A stretch of 64,000 bases of DNA from Anaeramoeba flamelloides (GCA_027625915.1 JANTQA010000032.1:124001-188000); one strand, 5' to 3'; numbered from the stretch's first letter, positions 13,192 through 27,800 are shown. Program-made: numbers and translations. Notes: generated from the letters alone by a model not told the origin.

Positions 13192-13495
13192 AAAAAACAC
13201 CCTTAGGTTTTATAGAATTTAATTGAAATTTGTTATATCTTTGATTTTTTCGCAATTCTTTTGAATTCTGGAAAACAACCTTTGGTTTTTTTCATTTTGA
13301 AATTTCAAAAAAATCACAGTTAGGTTTTCTTGTTTTGTATGTTTATTTAGCAAATCAATAGATTTTCGTTAGGTTTTTTTTACTTTTTGTAATAAACAGA
13401 AAATTTTAATAAATTTTCGGTTTATTTCAAAAAGTATAAAAAAACCTCGAACACTTCACAAATTAAAAAGAAAACCTCAAGAAAACCTAGGCACT
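13192..13495. repeat. AGG...CCT hairpin module cluster
   Basis: Contains GTTAGGTTTTTTTTAC, AATAAACAGAAAATTTT and its inverted partner AAATTTTCGGTTTATTT, then CCTCGAACACTTCAC and CCTCAAGAAAACCTAGG. These are the same building blocks as the modules at 6.7, 31.2 and 48.8 kb. No coding content. Confidence 0.55.
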
Positions 13496-13499
13496 TGAC

Positions 13500-14360
13500 C
13501 GAGATTGAAGATATTACTGTTTATTAATATTTCCTTGAATAGTAATGATTTTTAGATATTTTTGTACTTTCCAACTAAAGGGTTATTTTTTAATTGATTA
13601 ATTCGGTATTTGTCGAATTCTAATTCTAAATCTTTTAATGTTTTTGAGATTTCCAGTTAATATTTTCAAATTTTTAAGCTCTATGGGGAATAAGTTTAAT
13701 TACTTTTTCAAATCCTAAAATTTTTAATTTTTGGATTAGTTTAAATTTTCTTTTGTATTTTGTTATCCTAACTCAATCAATTTTTGCTTATGTATGTAAA
13801 TAATATCAGGAGAATGTGGATTAATTTTTAAAAGAAATTTTGTTATTTTTTTATTTATCAAAGTATATATTTCATTGAAATCTGTTTTTGTTAGATAAAA
13901 TATTTCTAATCCATATAATAATTTACTCGATAACATAGTTCTAAAAAATTGATTTACAAGTATATTTGTATATTTTTTTGTTGTAAGATATTGATTAGTT
14001 TTTTAAAATTATGATCGACTTTCTCAAAATTAAATTTTAGATGAGTTTTTTTTTATCTTGACAAATACCAAGATATAAAATTTCTTTTGAAATTAAAGTT
14101 TTTTTAGTTTTCTCATTATTCAGATTCATTTAGAAATCTCTTATTATTTTATAGATTGTTTCAAGTTGAAAATTTATTTGTATCATTTATGGAGATACTT
14201 TTAGAATCAAAATCAAATCATCTACAAACATTCTGTACATTTATCGCTAATGTTTTGAGTTTATCAGGAGAAAATGTGAAATAAAACCAAATAATAAAAG
14301 AGAAAATGGAATCTCCTGGATAAACACCTATCTCTTCTTTTGAGTAATAGGCAAGTATTT
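13500..14360 (-). mobile_element. Decayed LINE reverse-transcriptase remnant
   Basis: Minus-strand reading recovers pieces matching the better preserved LINE at 19.7-21.1 kb: WKVQKYL near 13580, the region around the primer-grip spacing, and PGDSIFSLIIWFYFTFS near 14290-14330, corresponding to QGDPLSPIIFALISHF. Frames are broken many times, so this is an old copy. The hairpin modules at 13192-13495 adjoin its 3' side. Confidence 0.55.
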
Positions 14361-15276
14361 ATTTTTTTTATTCTTTCATTTTTAAGTTATTTTTTTGATT
14401 GAGTAATAAATTAAAGAATGATAGAAAGAGTCAAAACATTTTTGAATATTAATTTTTACTAAATATATATTTTCTTTTTTATTACTTCTCATTTTTATTT
14501 TTTTGAATTCATTAGAAAGTTTTTACATTATTTATGACTATTTCCATCATTATTTATCAAATAAATAGTCTTTGTTACCAGGAAAAATAATATAAAGAAT
14601 TTTTTTTCAATTTTGAGATAATTCTTTTGGTTAAACAAAAAATATGATATATTCAACTGATTAAAAAATAATTGTATTTCTTACATAAGGATAATTTTTA
14701 ATCATTAAAATTTGTAATTTAAATATTTTAATTAGAAATTTTGTTTTTGTTTGAAGAAAAAATTTGATTTTTCAAAAGAAAATATTATTGAAGATATTTG
14801 GTATTGTGTAATTTTATCAAAATTCAAAATCAATTTTTTTTTTTCCAAAAATGATTTAAATTATTTTTTTTTCTGTTGAATAAGAAGAAACAATTTGTTA
14901 AAAAAATTTGTCAAAATTTTCAATTATTTTTCATTTTTTTTTCATTTTTCAAAACCAGAAAAAAACTTTTAATGAATAAAAACAATTTGCTTAATAGATC
15001 TAAATTGAATTAATTGAGAAAATTTTGTTAAAATTCTATAAAATATCCATTCATTTAATCACCTATACCCTCAATTAGTTTTAATGACTGAGATTTGAAT
15101 TGAAATATTAATAATTAAAAATATGAACAAAATAAAAAATTTTTCATTCTAAATCAATACTTTCCAACATAAAACAAAAAAACTTGTTTACCATTTTCAA
15201 GAATCAACTTTATTGTTAAAAAAAAAAAAATATGACTTTTTTAGTTTTTATATTGGAAATATGTGAATTTTTGATT

Positions 15277-16532
15277 ACAAAAAATAGACTCCAATTAGTA
15301 AATTGTTTAGGTGAGGTTAACTCCTCCATTTCATAAGTCGAAAGACAAATTACAAAAAAAAATTTTTTATGATCTTAAGGGAAAAGCGTCTACCAAGGAG
15401 AAGCCCACGATCAAAGTATGTTGTTATGGGGCCTAACTACATTAGTGCTACATGGTTCAAATGTCTCTAAAAAATCGATTAGTCAAAAAAGTAATATTTG
15501 TTGATCTCATCAATTAAAAATGATCTTTTTATTATTAAAAAAGCCAACAATTTCATAAAAAAATCTGCATTTTGCAACAAATTTAAAGGTTGAATTATCA
15601 ATATTCAGACTCCAAAGTTGAAAAATGAAATTTCGAGAACCTGGAAGAATCGATAAAATATTCCCGAAAATACCCAAAAATAGAAAATATCCGAAAATTT
15701 ATTAACTATGAAAAAAAACTTTATGGACAATTTCTAAGAAAGCCTATTGCCAATATACTCAGTTTAACGGTAAAATTGGAATTTTATTGTAGAATATTTT
15801 TCTTTGTGGTCTGGAAAATATCAAAATTCAAAAAATATAAATTTTTGGGAATGGTATTCAACTCATTTTGTGTGAAAGGGATTGGTACCTTTGATGACTG
15901 TAACATTTCTGATCATTTCGAAATGGTATTAACTAAAATGAGAGAAAATGCACTTGTAAAGAAAATTCCTAAGTGTGTATCATTACCCATAATTTTGTAA
16001 TCAAAAAAACAACCCAAAAATAACCGAGTAATATCTAATTGTACAATACAGGCCCATACCCTACACAAGGTTACCGAAGCCAAACTTTATTTAACTTCCC
16101 ATTCCATAAAAGGAACTGGTTTACCCAAAATATACAAACCTACGCCATGCCAATACCCTGACATACATATACACTTCGCCTAATAAGTACCAACAATTAC
16201 TCAAATAAACTCAAAAAGTACCAAAAACTCTTTAGAGGGGCTTAAAGTAGAATATTCAAAAAAAAAAATTATTTTGTCTGAAAGTAAAATTGTTATTTTA
16301 CCGTTAAACTGAGTATATTGTACCAGGGTTTACTTCAAAGTTGTCAATAACGTGTTTTTTATATGGTTAAAAAAAATTTCGGGTATTTTTGATTTTCGGT
16401 AATATTTCAAACACCCTTTTTGGAATTCAAAAAATAGACTCAAATTAATAAATTGTTTAGAGGATGTTAATTTATCCATTTCATTAATCACCAAAACACA
16501 AATTACAAAAAAAAAGTTTAAGATCTTAACAA
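15277..16532. repeat. Direct repeat pair flanking the mariner-like element
   Basis: Segments 15277-15382 and 16428-16532 share AATAGACTC, AATTGTTTAG, GTTAA, TCCATTTCAT and CAAATTACAAAAAAAA in the same order and orientation. Inside them, 15645-15690 and 16375-16410 are inverted partners (CCGAAAATACCC against GGGTATTTTTGATTTTCGG). It could be an outer element whose ends are these repeats. Confidence 0.4.
15750..16322 (+). mobile_element. Tc1/mariner-like element with transposase remnant
   Basis: Inverted terminal repeats CAATATACTCAGTTTAACGG occur at 15752 and, inverted, ending near 16322. Between them a 74-codon frame (15776-16000) contains FLGMVFNSFCVKGIGTFDDC then DHFEMVLTKMRENAL, which resembles the central transposase block (vwG.is.kGvG.l....m....Y..iL...l) of the Tc1/mariner family. 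No catalytic triad can be traced after it. The element looks internally deleted. A direct repeat of about 105 bases flanks it at 15277-15382 and 16428-16532. Confidence 0.5.
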
Positions 16533-16598
16533 GATTTCATTTTATTGTTTTTTCTGAAATGCACGCGCCTTAAAATTATTTTGCCGTTGATTCAAAAT

Positions 16599-18802
16599 TT
16601 AATTATTTTTAAATTTCAAATTTCTCATTTTTTGGTTTTGATATTCATTTGATTTATTGATATGGTAATGTAGAGATGAACTTTCTGAAAGTTGATAATA
16701 TTCAACTGCATCAAATAATTCCAATAAAGTATCTTCATCAAATTCCTTTGAAACGGATTCTGTATAGAAGTATTCAATTAAAATTTGAATTGCCAAAGGG
16801 CTTTTTCCAGTGTAATCGCTGACCTTTTTTTGCTCTGATAAGTTGTAAAATAAACCTCTGTATAATTCACTTCTTGCTTGAAGAATCAGCTTATGAACAG
16901 GAATTTCAACAATTTTTTCTTCCTCAACCTTTTCTTGCGTAACACGATTTTCGTTTTCGATTTCCTTTTCGATTTCCTTTTCACCATTGCTGTCTTCATC
17001 ATCATCATTCTCAATGTGTACTGTTATAATAAAATCCATTGATTTTTTATTTTGATAGAATTGTTTTAAATCTTTTAACAACCCATTTCTACCATTTTTT
17101 TGATAAAATAACTCTTTTGTGAATCCAATTTTCAAAGCGAGATTTAAATTCAGCTTTTCAGCATCTTCATCGGGACGAGGGACATATCCACAATAAACCC
17201 AATATAAAAAATCGACTATTTGTGATTTCTTTTCATTTTGTAAGACATTACAAATCCTTTCTAAATCGATCTTATCATTTACTAATCTCATTTTTAATAT
17301 CAAAGAATGGCAGGGAATTTTCTCGTCCTCATTGGAAGTTATAATAAAATCTGTGTTTTCTTTTCTTTTAAATAATTCATAAAAATCTAAAACCATTGAA
17401 AAATAATTGGCAGCCTTTTTCTTACTTCTTTTATAAGAAAAGCATTCGTTCGCGAATATATTTTTACCCTTGTCAATAATAGTCCAAGGATTCAGACCTC
17501 GATCTAATATATGTTCAAAGATCCCTTTGCTTTTTTTCGTTCCGATTATATAACCACAATAGCTCAGGAAATGTTTATAATTTTCAGTGCTTGGTTTATT
17601 AATATTAAAGCCACTGTCAATTAGAGCATCAAATAATCTTGTATAAATGTCGATCAGTGCATTCTCAGAGTTGCTCTTAGTTAACACATCATTAAAACGA
17701 TAGGAAACATACCATCTTAATATTTTTTCACTTATGAAAATTTTATTTTTATCCTCATTGGAACCAAAGTAGTATTCATTGGACATTTTTACGTTTGGAT
17801 CACCCCCTTTTGATAATAAATATATTATCGTCTCGATGGGTAAACGTCTTATTACTGCCATTTCAAGAGATGTTTTCTCAGGCGTTTGATCGCAATAATC
17901 ATTGATTGGGATTTTGATTTCCTCCACAAGAAATTTAATAAAATCTAAATTATGACTGTTTCCTAGCAAATGGGAATATAACAAATTAAAATTCCGACCA
18001 TTTTTTGAATGTGGATTGAATCCTAATTTTATTAATTCTTTTAGTGCATTAATATTGTCCTTATGTTGAACTAAATTAAATGCAGATTTCTGTAAAATTA
18101 ATTCAAGGCTTTTGTGATTTTTAAATAGGCTATAACAATAATTTAGTAGTTGAATGGATACATTGTCCTTTTGACATATATTTTCTAAAAGAGTTATTGA
18201 AAGGTTTCGAATTTCAAAGGTAATTTTCGCACCTTTTGAAATAAACTTTTGAATTAATTCAATCGGGGTTTCGTGGATTGATAACATGAATAACGGTGGC
18301 TTTGAGCCTCTGCTAATGCAACAATAATTAATATCAGCATTATTCTCCAGTAAATATTCGATCATTTGTAAATTTGGTTTGTGTGTTTGACATAGCTTTT
18401 CTAAAAATGACACTTTTAGAGAATTTTTGACATTAAGATCTGCTCCAATTGAAATTAAGTATTTTAAATATTTGAGATCTTTATGATTATGGCAACTAAA
18501 TATTACCGGATCAAATGCGTTTTGTTCATTTGTATCAACTAATTTTCCTCCCTTTTCGATTGCATATTTTATTAAGTCAAGTGGGAAACATTTACCAATT
18601 AACATCCCTAGATTACTGCGTCTCTATAGAAATTGACAATTTATTCAAAATAATTTTTCAAAGAATTTCGAAAATTTATTGATAATATTAAAAAATTCAC
18701 AGAATAATTTGGTTTTGTTGGAATAATTGTGATTATTTTAAAAAAAAATTATAAATGAATTATTTGTAAAATATAAAAATAAGTCTTTATGCTGTTTATT
18801 TC

Positions 18803-18835
<33 letters not shown>

Positions 18836-21800
18836 TCAAGATAAGATGTCTTAATATACTACATAACATAACTCGGAAAATTTTTTCAAAAAACAATCTC
18901 TAAATTTTGTATTTTTGAAATACAATCACATAATAAACATTATTATACATAAAAATTTGAAAAAGGTTTAAAACTCTATTTGATTTTTAATGGCAATCGA
19001 AAAAAAAAATGAAAATTTTCAGTTAAGGGACTAGTCTCTATTAAATTTTTTTTAGGTAAATTTAATAGAGATTTAGAATTTTTTTTTGCCAATTACTTAG
19101 ATTTGAAATCAAAGTGAAAAACTTCTTTGTATAGTAATGAAATCTCGATAAATGACATTCATTAAATTTAGTTATTGTTTTTATAGAAATAAAAAATTTT
19201 TCATTTTTTTCGCTTTCTTGAAAGTTGGTTTTTTTCAACTTTTGGCAAAAATACAAAAAATAAAAAAAAAAATATGAGCAAGAAAGCAAAACCTTGTTGT
19301 TTTTGTGGTAGAGGTACAAAAAATAATTTGAAAAATAAACCTGAAAAGTTTTTTTTTTGGATTTGCATGAAAAAACAGTTTGATTCGAAAAAAATATGCA
19401 ATATATGCTTTACTCAAAATAAAAGATTTTCTTTCTTTTCTTGTACCTTTCTTTTTTTTTTTCATGAATCTACTTTTTGAGTTTAAACTCTTTGGTTTTT
19501 GTTGAATTTGAAGTTTTTTTAAGTATTCCCAAATTATCATTCCAAAAGTTTTTGTCAGAGTCAAAAAAAATCAAAGAAAAGAATAAGAACTATTTTTTTA
19601 AAAAAGTAATTATTGATAAAACAAATTGAGTTCTTTATAGAGTCAAGTTAGATGAACAGAAGTGAAAGAGAAAATATTCACTAGTTTTTTTTTTTATTTT
19701 TATTGAGGAGGAAGTGTAGATTACACTCTAAGTGCCCTTTTACTTAAATTCCCTTTCAGAAATTTAAGCGTAAAATCATAGATTTCACGATTATTAATTA
19801 ACGAAAATAATTTTAAGCTATCATAATTTAAAATTATTTCATTAAAATTTAATTCTTTTAACTTTTTCAGAAAAATTAATCTATCTTTTTCATAGGAAGG
19901 ACATACCCATAAAAAGTGATCAATATTTTCTATTATTTCCTTATGTTCATATTTTAAACATAAAGGACAAAATTTATTTGAATTTTTATTTATTACATAA
20001 TAATATCTATTTAAGCAGTTGGTAAATGTTCTGAATTTTAGAATTGTTGAACTTGATGGATAACTTAAATATCTTTGATTAATAAATAAATTTTTTTTGG
20101 GTTTTTAATTATTGCGAAATATTTTTGTACCTTCCAACTGGTAGAATTCAACAACTCATTATAATTATAATTATAAATTTCCTTTTTAAGAAGGTTTAAA
20201 CTCTCCGACTTCCAGTTAATTTTATTGTTTATTCTATGATTAAATTTTATTAATTTTTCCAGATAGGGTAGAGATAATTCTTTTAATTTATTTTTGAATT
20301 TGAATTTCTTTTTATTGATTGATATTACCAAATTTTCGAATTTAAATTCTGTTTTATAAATAAGAATTGGTGTGTTTCTGTTTATTTTGCAGATTTCAGT
20401 AATACATGTATTAATCCAAGAGTTTAAATAGTTTAGGGTTGCTATTTTATAATTATATATTTCTAATCCATATGTTAATTGACTTAATATAAAAGATTTA
20501 AATAATCTTATTTTTAAATTATTTGTTAATAAATTATTATTGAATAATTGTTTAGAACTATTATAAGTTTCTTTTGCCTTTTTTAGGTTATAGACTAAAT
20601 GTGAAATTTTTTCCAAATAAATTCCCAAATATTTAATTTTTGATAAATCTTGAGTAATTTCTGTTTTGTCTTCATTAGGTTTTAATCCAAATTGGACAAT
20701 TACTTGATATATAGCATTTAATTTTTCATTTATTTGATTCATATTCTCTTTTATGATTAAAATTAAATCATCTGCAAACATTTGACAATGATTTGTTAAT
20801 GGTATTATAAATTAATAATAGAAAATGTGAAATAAGAGCAAATATAATCGGTGATAAGGGATCCCCTTGGAATATACCGAGTCCTTTTCCTTGATAATAT
20901 TTTACTAAAAATTTTTGAATAATTTTATTTAAAATAAACTTTTTTATTGTTTTCCTAATTATTTTAAAACTGATTGAGTCAAAGCATTTTGCTATATCAA
21001 TCATTATAATATGAGTTTTATCATTTTTATTTTCATTATTTGTTTTTATCTGATTGTAAATATTTAAAAAGTTTAATACCGCAACAAAATATTCACTAGT
21101 TTTCAATTATTTTTTCGTTTTTCAAAATGAGAATAAATATTATTTTTGAGAAAATAATTAAATCCAAAATTAATCTAAAAATTCTCATCCGTTCAAGATA
21201 TTTTTGTTAAAAAAAATTTTTAAAAGTCACTTTTTTTGACAGAATTGTAAAATTTTAAAAAAACAAGAACTAAAAGTTCTAACATTGAAAACCCCTGTCT
21301 ATTTTCAATTCCAAACATATTTCAAGATAAGGATTCCTTATTTAGTTATTGGTCATAAAAAAAAATTAATAGAGACTAGTCCCTTAATAAACATTATTAT
21401 ACATAACAATTTTGAAAAAGGTTTACAACTTTAATAGATATTAATAGGAATTGAAAAAAAAATGAAATTTTTCCCTTAATAGTTTTTTCATTTTTATTTG
21501 TTAAATTTTTGAATTTTTTAATTGAATTAACTGAGAGATTATTTGAATCTATTTTTTTTTTTTAATAGTCTAAAAAGAATCATATTTTTTCAATTTTCAA
21601 ATAAAAAATCATTCTTTCAAAAGATATTGCTAAATTAAATTGAAAAACTGATTTTTTATCTGTTTTTGGAATATTTTTTATCATTTTATTTTTTTTTTTC
21701 ATGTTTGAGTTTTAATATAAACTAGATTTCAAAATTTTTGACTCACTTTATAATGTTATTGGAAGTTGTTTTGAGGGTTTGTCCTTGTATTCTTATCAAA

Positions 21801-24800
21801 AAAATATTTTGCAAATTTTAGATCAGAAATTATTTTTTCTAATTTTGCAAATTTTTGTTTTGCTTTTTCTTTTGTTTTTCTTTTTCTTTTGTTTTTCTTT
21901 TTCTTTTTTTTTTTTCTTTTTTTTTCTTTTTCTTTTTTTTTCTTTTTTTAAAAAAAAGATCATGTGGAAAAAAAAAAGAGAATTTAAAATACCAATAATC
22001 ACTAAGAAAATTGAGACCTCTGTAATGTCTTTGAAAATGGATTTAATTATTCATAAAAAATCTTGTTGTTCAACTTTTTTTCAGTGAAAGTTCAGTAATA
22101 AAAAATCCGTAATGCTCATTTCAAAAATTGTGACTTACTTTTTTTTTGTTTTTTGGTTTTGTTTTTTTTTAATTTTTAAAATATCAGGTTTTTTTATATA
22201 TTAGAATGATTTAAAAGTGAATTACAAATCAGATTTAATTATTTGTTGCTCTTGAATACTATCTGATATATATATTTTTTTATATTTCAATTTATTATTT
22301 CAGCTGAGTCACAATTTTTGAAATGGTGTTTCTATTCCCTGTTTTTTTTCTGCAAATTGTTTTAACATTTATTATTTTTTCTTTCTTAATGTTCAATCTA
22401 AATTCATTCTTTGTGACTTATTTCAAAAAAAAAATACTCCAAAAATATGCGTTTTTTTCAAAAGTCGGTAATTTTGAAAAAGGGGGGTATTCGAATTTTA
22501 ATGGGTTTAATAGCTATCTTTTCTTAATTACATAAAACCATCATAACTTTGGAAAAATAATTTATGAAAGATGTATAACTGAAATCCAAAATGTAGTTTT
22601 GGTTAACTTTAATTTTCGGAATTTATTTTTTCCTTGTAGTGTAGGACAACGTTTTTTTTTGAAGGTTTTTTTTAATGCATATAAACACCAAAATTTAGAT
22701 TAAAATACAGTTTAATTCAACTCTCGATTCACTATTTGAGTTCAACAAAACTACAGAATCTTTTGCTGAAAATTTGAAAGAAAAATAAAAATATTTTCAA
22801 GGTTTTATTATTTTGTAGATACGAAAATCAAAATAATTGAAAGACCATTCCAAAGGTTACGAATTTAGATTGTTTTTCTTGGGAATTGGGGCAAAGAAAG
22901 AAAACCATTTTATTTTTTATAAAAATGGAAATTTCATTTGAATTTTTTTCTTGAAAAATAATATTACTCCTTTTTTTTATATACCAAATGGAATAAACCA
23001 CCAAAAAAAAATAAAACAATTTTAAAATCAAAATTAAAAAATTAACTATTCTTTCCATAAGTTGAGAAAATAAATTACTCTTTTTTGATATTTTCTTCAA
23101 TCGAAAAAAAAGATAAAATCTAATTACTACCAAACATTCAAGTTATAAATGGTTTTATTTCTGGTATGTATATTCGCAATTTTGCAAACCTACTTGGAAA
23201 TAAATGATCTCAAAAAGTAAATCTCATTAATGAAAATGAATACCAAATACCCGATGTCTATCCAAAATTTCAATTTTTTAAAGAAAATTTCACTTCAAAA
23301 AAAGCAATTAAAAACTGTTTTCCAGTCTTACTCTCTAAACTACATAACCTTTTTATCGTTTAGAATTTGAAATTGTTAACAGTAGTTTTCAAAAAACATT
23401 AATTAAAAAAAAGAAAATACTGTCTTAAGTGTGTTTCTCAAAATTCTAGTATGTGCAATACATTATTTTTTTAAAAACAAATCTATTTGATATGAATCTC
23501 TTATGATCAAAAAACTGAGTATCTAAACTTTTTTAACCTTTTTAAATTCAAATTTCAACATTTACACTCTTAATTCAATTTCAAATTAATCTGGCTTTTG
23601 TTTATGTTTTCACAATAAGTAAATAATGTTTCAGTTTATTAAAGTTCTTTGAATTTTTTTTCTTTATTTATTAGTTTATTGATCAACAAATCCCATTCAA
23701 TTTTAAATATTCAAATAAGAGATAAAATTATTTTTGGTGTTGTTGATTATTGGAAATTAGAAAAAAATAAAAAATACTGAAATTCTAGCAAAAGACATAT
23801 ATATTTTCAAAAAGATAAAATGTACAAAAGTAAACTGAAAAAAGAATCAAAATAAAAAAAAAAATTACATTAATAGCATGCTTATTTGGATCTTCTCCAT
23901 TATCAATTAATAGTTTGATTATTTCAATATTTCCACTAAATCTTATTATGTTTCCAAGTGGATTAGATCTTGAAACCTATTTACAAAATTACAAGATTCC
24001 ATTTATTAAATTTTTGAAAAGAACTCAAAGTTAATAATAATAGAAAAATAATAACAAAGATATTTAGTTGAACAATTAATGCTAAAAATTTACCTCAGTT
24101 TTATCGCGTTGGTAATATTTTAGAAGAACTTTGAAATATTCTATATCAATAACTTTTCTTTTGCAATAATTTTCAAAAGCATCAGCAGATCTATAATATG
24201 AGTCCTTGGGTTTGGTCGTTTTTGAGAATTAAGATAAATTATTAGGTTGAGTGAAAAAAAATTTCAAAGTATAGTAAAAATTTATTGAAAAATTATTCAA
24301 ATTGTAGTATAAAGAAAATTGAAGTATACCGTAAAGAGTTTTCCACCATTTTCTAAAATTAATTGAATTAGATCTTTATTGAGTTGTTTTTTTTTTAATA
24401 AAAGTTGAAGATCTTTTTGCTTATTATAATTCCAAATTATTTATTTATTATAGATAGATAGATAGATAGATATATAATGTTATTGTTATTGTTAAAGTGA
24501 TTTAAATAAAGAAAAAATTAAATAAGATTAAAAGTCAAAAAGGGTCAAAAAAAAATAATAAAAAGTATTTAAATAAGCTTCAAAGAATCAACTATTCTCA
24601 TTATTTTTTTTTTGCATTATTTGTTTATTTTTTGGATTTTCAAAGGTTTCTTATTTTGTAAAATATTTGGAAAAATTTTGATATAATTTCCAAAATTACA
24701 AAAATATTAAATCAGTTAAATCGTTTATGAATAGAAAATTTTTTTCTAAAGTTTAATAGAATTCACAAATAATCTATTTATTGTTTCTTATTTAATTAAA

Positions 24801-27800
24801 TTTATTAACATTTACTCTGTTTTTTTTTTTTTTTTTTTTCATTATTTGTATAAAAGTAAAATAAAAAATTAATATTAAAAAAATATGAAAAAAAAAGTAA
24901 TCAAAAGAAGCAAAGGAAAGTAAAAGTAAAGAAAGAAAAAGAAAGAAATGAAAATAAAAAAAAATTCAATCAAAGAAAAATAGTATGAAAAAATAAAACA
25001 ATACATGATCAACATCCTTAAAAATATATCCAGCATCTATAAACATTTTGATAATTTCAAAATTTTCTTTATTTTTCTTGATTATTATATTTAAAGCCGT
25101 AGTACCTCCCTATTTGATTTTCATAAAATTTAAATTATTGAATAAGAATTAAAAAAAAGAAAAATGAGTTAATACTCAAATATTAAAAATTAATAATTAT
25201 TTGTTTGTAAAAAATGAAATCAATTTAATTTTTTTTTTTTTGATAAATAAAATCAAAATTCATTTCGTTAGATCAAAACCAAAAATTATTTTATATTCAA
25301 ATTACTAAAATTACCTCATTTCTATAAAAAAACAAAAAGATTTTTTATTTGTTTTTTAATTTCTTTTTGTTTTCCTTGTTTCTTTATAAATAAGATTTTT
25401 TTTTTTTTTTTTTTTTTTTAAAAACAAAAAAAAAAATATCATTATAAAGTCTGGAAGAAAAAACAAACATTTAAAAAATAAAAAGATGACTAATGGTGAT
25501 AGTTATCTTCTTTTGTGGTTTAAGTCCTTGAAAAGGTATTTTTTTTATAGCAAATACTGCAATACTGATAAATTCAAAAAAAAATTCGATTCAAGTTACT
25601 TTTTTTAAATTTCTTAATACGGTTTGCAAAAAATATTTCTAAACACTATGATTAAATACAGAGATTTTTTATAATAAAACTAAAAAGATACTTGTTTCAA
25701 AGCCGAGTTAAAAAATTTAATAAATGTAAATAGAAATTGAAATAAAAATTATTTTCCATTTTTTTGAATTTATCAGTAGGCTGAGATTAACATGTAAAAA
25801 TATTGGGTGAGAAATATTTAATAAAAGGAAAGATTTAATTTCCCATTCATACTTTGGAAAAGATAAAAAAATAAAATTAAATAGAAAAAACTTTGCTCCC
25901 AAGTTCTTTCTGAATAAAAATAATTCTCTATCACAGTGGGGGTATGTATTGTAAAATACAGTCCTAACACACAGCAAAAGTATGCTAACTCAGAATAAAA
26001 AAAAAGTGTGCTATCACAGTTTGATATTTCAGAGATATGACAATTTGTATATATATATAGAAATATTTTTTTTATCAATATGTATGATATGTGAAAAATC
26101 GTTATCATGCATACTTTTAAGCTTGATATAGATATAATGGCATAGCACATGTGATAAAATTTCATCACCCTAAAAAATTTATTAGAGTTAGTACTTATTA
26201 TTATATTTTCTTTTTAAAATTCTTTTGTCTTTTTCTTTTTTCTTTTTCTTTGTTCAAATAACGATTTTTTTTTTATGAAAAGATACCCTTGAGATTAAAA
26301 TATTGCCGACAACATTAAGCTATTTCCAATAAAGTGGGCAAATTTATTTTAAAATATATCTTTATATAAACCCAATCTTCAAAAAAGTATTTAAACATCC
26401 AAAATCATTAAAAATCATTTATAAATTCTTGATAATATTTCAATTTGCTACTGAGTATTGTATTACAAAAATAAAAAATATTAAATTTTCTGATCTCGAT
26501 TTTATATGATATTTTTTAGGATTGAAAATTGGTGTTTATTATTTTCTTTTTGATTGAAAAAATCGTTTTCATAACTTGTTTAATCTCAACAAATTTTACA
26601 ATAGAATCAAAAATATATAACTGCATTTTATTATTTAAAAAATCATTTGTACCCTTTCCATATTTCCAGTTTTTTATCGAAATTGGTCGTACATTGTTTT
26701 CACCAAAAAAAATACTATTTTTTTTTTCATTTTTTGGAAATATTTCATCCAACATATTTTGTAATACATACCTTAGCAATTTATTCAATCGGTATTAATA
26801 TCAAACTTAATTTGGTATTGTCGATTAACGAATACTTTCAGTGACAAAATTGATGATTTTTTATGAAATGTAAAAAAAAAAATTCCCCACTTTTTTGGAA
26901 ATACCTTACAATTTATTTTGCTTTTTATGTTTAATTTGATAGAGTATTTTCAAATTAAATTTTATTTTTTTTTTCTCAAAATTTAATAAATATGCAAGTT
27001 TCAAGATTAGAAACTTTGTTTCTGTTAAAGCCCCCAAATAATTTTCTTGTAAATTTTTTTACCAAAAAAAAAAATTCAAATATCAATTATTTTCTCTAAT
27101 TGGCATTTGAAAGAACAAATAACTTATAAGTGGAATAATACATATCAGAGAATAGTTGGTATAAGTATAAAACAAATCTAATCAATCAATATATTTTCTT
27201 AAAAATTTCAAAAACTCAAATTCCTAGGTAACCTATTGAAAAAAAACAACAAATTTAATTTTGATCTGCAATTGAAGATCAAATAAAATTCCAATAGAAA
27301 TCAATATGATTTTTCTATAATCATTTCCACTGTTTCATTAACATTATAATTGCACGTTTTTACCAAGTGACTATCGATCTTTCATAAAAAAAAATTTGCA
27401 AATGGATTAGGTGTAAAAAAAAAAAAAAATGTGCAAAAATGTGAAAAAATGTTTTCAATTATGAAATTTCCAAAACAATAATAAACAAATAATTATTAAT
27501 GGTTGATTCTTCATAAAAACATTATTAAAAATAATTTCGATTATTAAATTTTGTATGTTTTTTTCATTCAAAGTTAAAATTTTAATATTTGATATACTTC
27601 TGTAAGATATTATCGAATATAAAAAAAAATGAAAATAATATTTTTTTTTTATTCAATGATTCATTTTTAAACTAATTCAATTCTTCTTTTTTAAAGTTTT
27701 TGGATTCTTTCTGTTCAATATTTTGGAATATATAAAAATTATAAGCACCAAAAAATTTAATTTTTTTTCAATTTTTTTTTTTTTTTTAATTTTTTTCCAA

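Larger units (their letters stand above)
18871..22645. mobile_element. CACTA-like miniature element, split and nested
   Basis: Both pieces align to the uninterrupted element at 49523-50222. The left piece (18871-19022) covers its first 150 bases with an eroded tip; the right piece (21388-22645) runs from near the same start to the end TTTTCCTTGTAGTG. The AATAAACATTATTATACATAA segment is present in both pieces, so this is not one element simply cut in two; two adjacent copies or a later rearrangement are possible. It lies in intron 7 of the ankyrin-BTB gene. Confidence 0.55.

Noticed and set aside
15395-15470. GGTTCAAATGTC resembling a tRNA T-arm
   Set aside because: No acceptor stem, A box or anticodon arm can be folded around it; no tRNA was found in the window.
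21779-22087. 102-codon Phe/Leu-rich frame
   Set aside because: Produced by TTC/TTT runs inside a miniature element; no domain and no conservation in the related copy at 59.8 kb.
25300-25330. Possible 7-base micro-exon (AAATGAG between ATAG and GTAATT) in the ankyrin-BTB gene
   Set aside because: Seven bases would break the phase-0 join between exons 3 and 4, which is otherwise perfect.
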